In this document: piece by piece, positions 5,489-6,546 of the stretch | How positions within the stretch are numbered: the stretch's first letter is position 1 | Layout of the letters: every line of letters starts with the position of its first letter | From: Synergistaceae bacterium | GTDB taxonomy: Bacteria > Synergistota > Synergistia > Synergistales > Aminobacteriaceae | Length of the DNA: 6,546 nt | NCBI GenBank assembly: GCA_017447325.1 | Contig: JAFSNU010000416.1 | Coordinates: forward strand, 1-6,546 | Direction of reading: 5' to 3' | The notes under the pieces: model-generated | Told to the model about the DNA's origin: nothing | Seen by the model: only the letters and a program-made list of their open reading frames with translations | Database searches by the model: none | Position numbers and translations under genes: made by a program

Positions 5489-6478
5489 TTTAAATTCAAT
5501 AAAGCTCGACACTTTTTGATTTGCTTTAATAATCGGACTTGGAAATCGAGGCTCGTTGACTGCGTTCGGGAACTGCTGACACTCGAGAGCGAAGCCGGAA
5601 TAATTTTTGTAAACTGCTCCGCCTTTGCCTTTAACTTCGCCGATCGTGTTGCCGGTGTAAAATTGCACGGCCGGCATGTCAGAATAAACTTCAAGCTTAA
5701 TATTAGTTGACTTGCTTTGAGCTGCTGCGGCTAAATGCGAGCCGTCTTGATTAATTTCATAGCAATGATCGTAGCCGCCCTGAGCTATGGCTCTAAAATT
5801 TCTGAAGTCAAATTTAGTGTCCTCGACTGGCAGAGCCGGAGCAAGCGCAATTAATTCGTCGTCGCACTCGCAGTATTTATTAGCGTTAATCTTTAACTCG
5901 TGAGCAAAAATATTTTGATTGGAATTATGGCCGTCTAAATTAAAGTAGCAGTGATTGGTGATGCTCGCGGGCGTGTCCTTGTCGCTTTGATATTCAAGCT
6001 GCATTCTCAACGCGCCGTCTTCGAAACTTATAATATTATTAATCACAAAATTTCCCGGGAAGCCGAGCTCTAAGTCCGGGCTCTCGTAAGTAAAGATTAC
6101 TTTATTGTCTTTAACTTGCGATTTAAAAATCTGCCGCCTGAAGCTTTTAACTCCGCCGTGCAAAGTATTTTTGCCGTTGTTCGCCTCGAGCTTGTAAGTC
6201 ACGCCGTTTAATTTAAACTCAGCGTTTCTAATTCTGTTAGCGTATCGTCCGACTAATGCGCCGAAGCAGCAATGATCGTTTAAATATTCGTCTAAAGTAT
6301 CATAGCCGAGGCACACGTCAACGAGCTTATTAAATTTATTTAAAACTTTAATGCTTGTTATCACGCACGCGTATTCTGAGACAGTGACGCTCTGGCCTTT
6401 AGCGTCAGTCAAAACATAATTAAAGACTTCTTTATTATCTGAAGTAATCCCAAATAAATATTTTTGAATTTCGCTCAT
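5480..6478 (-). CDS. galM: Aldose 1-epimerase (galactose mutarotase)
   Basis: This cytoplasmic enzyme interconverts the alpha and beta anomers of aldoses such as galactose and glucose, feeding the Leloir pathway or related sugar use. The 332 residues are close to the family norm. Motifs seen are GRYANRI (77-83) in the sugar site, NTLHGG with His107, TNHCYFNL with catalytic His176, GGYDHCY (234-240), and the catalytic base Glu299 in ALECQQFPNAVN (297-308). The start is an ATG at 6478, with a good AGGAG (6487-6491) 8 nt upstream. The gene converges on the flavoprotein gene, and no galK, galT, galE or sugar transporter lies in view, so the physiological sugar is open. Ten cysteines are present, which is many for a cytoplasmic mutarotase and would suit an anaerobe, though this is only suggestive. 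A relative acting on other aldoses cannot be excluded. Confidence 0.95.
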   Translation of the reverse strand: MSEIQKYLFGITSDNKEVFNYVLTDAKGQSVTVSEYACVITSIKVLNKFNKLVDVCLGYDTLDEYLNDHCCFGALVGRYANRIRNAEFKLNGVTYKLEANNGKNTLHGGVKSFRRQIFKSQVKDNKVIFTYESPDLELGFPGNFVINNIISFEDGALRMQLEYQSDKDTPASITNHCYFNLDGHNSNQNIFAHELKINANKYCECDDELIALAPALPVEDTKFDFRNFRAIAQGGYDHCYEINQDGSHLAAAAQSKSTNIKLEVYSDMPAVQFYTGNTIGEVKGKGGAVYKNYSGFALECQQFPNAVNEPRFPSPIIKANQKVSSFIEFKFC

Positions 6479-6486
6479 GTAATCAG

Positions 6487-6491
6487 CTCCT
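6487..6491 (-). promoter_or_regulatory. galM ribosome-binding site
   Basis: The minus strand reads AGGAG, 8 nt before the ATG at 6478. This is the most canonical start signal of the minus-strand genes and contrasts with the SD-less starts of rbgA and rnhB. Confidence 0.8.
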
Positions 6492-6505
6492 ATAAATTTT
6501 TATTT

Positions 6506-6514
6506 ATTATAACA
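6506..6514 (-). promoter_or_regulatory. Extended -10 promoter for galM
   Basis: Reading from 6514 to 6506 gives TGTTATAAT, a perfect extended -10. At a 17-bp spacing the -35 position reads TTTAAT (6534-6529), a weak three-of-six match. The RNA would start near 6499, leaving a leader of about 20 nt that just includes the AGGAG. Confidence 0.55.
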
Positions 6515-6515
6515 A

Positions 6516-6546
6516 TTAACGCCTCCTCATTAAATTAAATATTTTA
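6516..6546 (-). other. Possible 3' end of an upstream minus-strand gene
   Basis: A minus-strand frame open at the window edge reads KIFNLMRRR and stops at TAA (6516-6518). The GC-rich GAGGAGGCG inside it is unusual for the A/T-only spacers here, which hints that it could be coding. With only nine codons it may equally be spacer or a regulatory site. Confidence 0.2.

Noticed and set aside
5516..5710. Plus-strand open frame of 64 codons opposite galM
   Set aside because: It is antisense to the conserved C-terminal mutarotase motifs and has no start signal.
1..6546. Search for CRISPR arrays, tRNA or rRNA genes, insertion sequences, toxin-antitoxin pairs and phage genes
   Set aside because: No spaced direct repeats, cloverleaf-like segments, inverted-repeat-bounded transposase or small paired genes were seen. 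Seven ordinary genes fill nearly all of the window.

Overview
The window is a compact bacterial chromosomal segment with seven protein genes and short spacers. It contains no RNA gene, CRISPR array, insertion sequence or prophage signature that I can see. The DNA is AT-rich with a two-tone texture: spacers are almost pure A/T, while coding regions mix A/T words (Leu TTA, Asn AAT, Lys AAA) with GC-rich words (GGC, GCG, CCG). The order lepB-rbgA-rnhB is typical of Firmicutes and related phyla. The style of the signal peptidase and of the cysteine-rich flavoprotein would fit an anaerobic Synergistota or Negativicutes-like gut or rumen bacterium. The phylum is my inference and is not proven here.

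Layout. Positions 1-2087 hold a minus-strand operon: lepB (signal peptidase I, read first), rbgA/ylqF (50S-assembly GTPase), then rnhB (ribonuclease HII), whose 3' end runs off the left edge. A 144-bp divergent spacer (2088-2231) separates it from three plus-strand genes. These are a PatA-like PLP aminotransferase (2232-3416), an unrecognised protein with an E/K-rich linker and a C-terminal membrane anchor (3530-4570), and a flavodoxin-fold FMN oxidoreductase with a Cys cluster (4682-5341). Hairpin terminators follow the second and third of these. The last gene, galM (aldose 1-epimerase, 5480-6478), is on the minus strand and converges on the flavoprotein gene.

How the genes relate. Only the left operon is a recognisable functional group: housekeeping genes for protein export, ribosome assembly and RNA/DNA-hybrid repair. 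The plus-strand genes each have their own ribosome-binding site, and hairpins separate the later ones, so they look like independent units and not one pathway. galM stands without other Leloir-pathway genes in view.

Signals. Both minus-strand units start from good extended -10 elements (TGnTATAAT). The divergent spacer may hold overlapping, face-to-face promoters. Start-codon signals in the lepB operon are unusual: rbgA starts at TTG with no Shine-Dalgarno, rnhB also has none, and lepB's GGAG abuts its first ATG. The most novel item is the unrecognised tail-anchored protein at 3530-4570. I found no convincing evidence of an undescribed multi-gene system.
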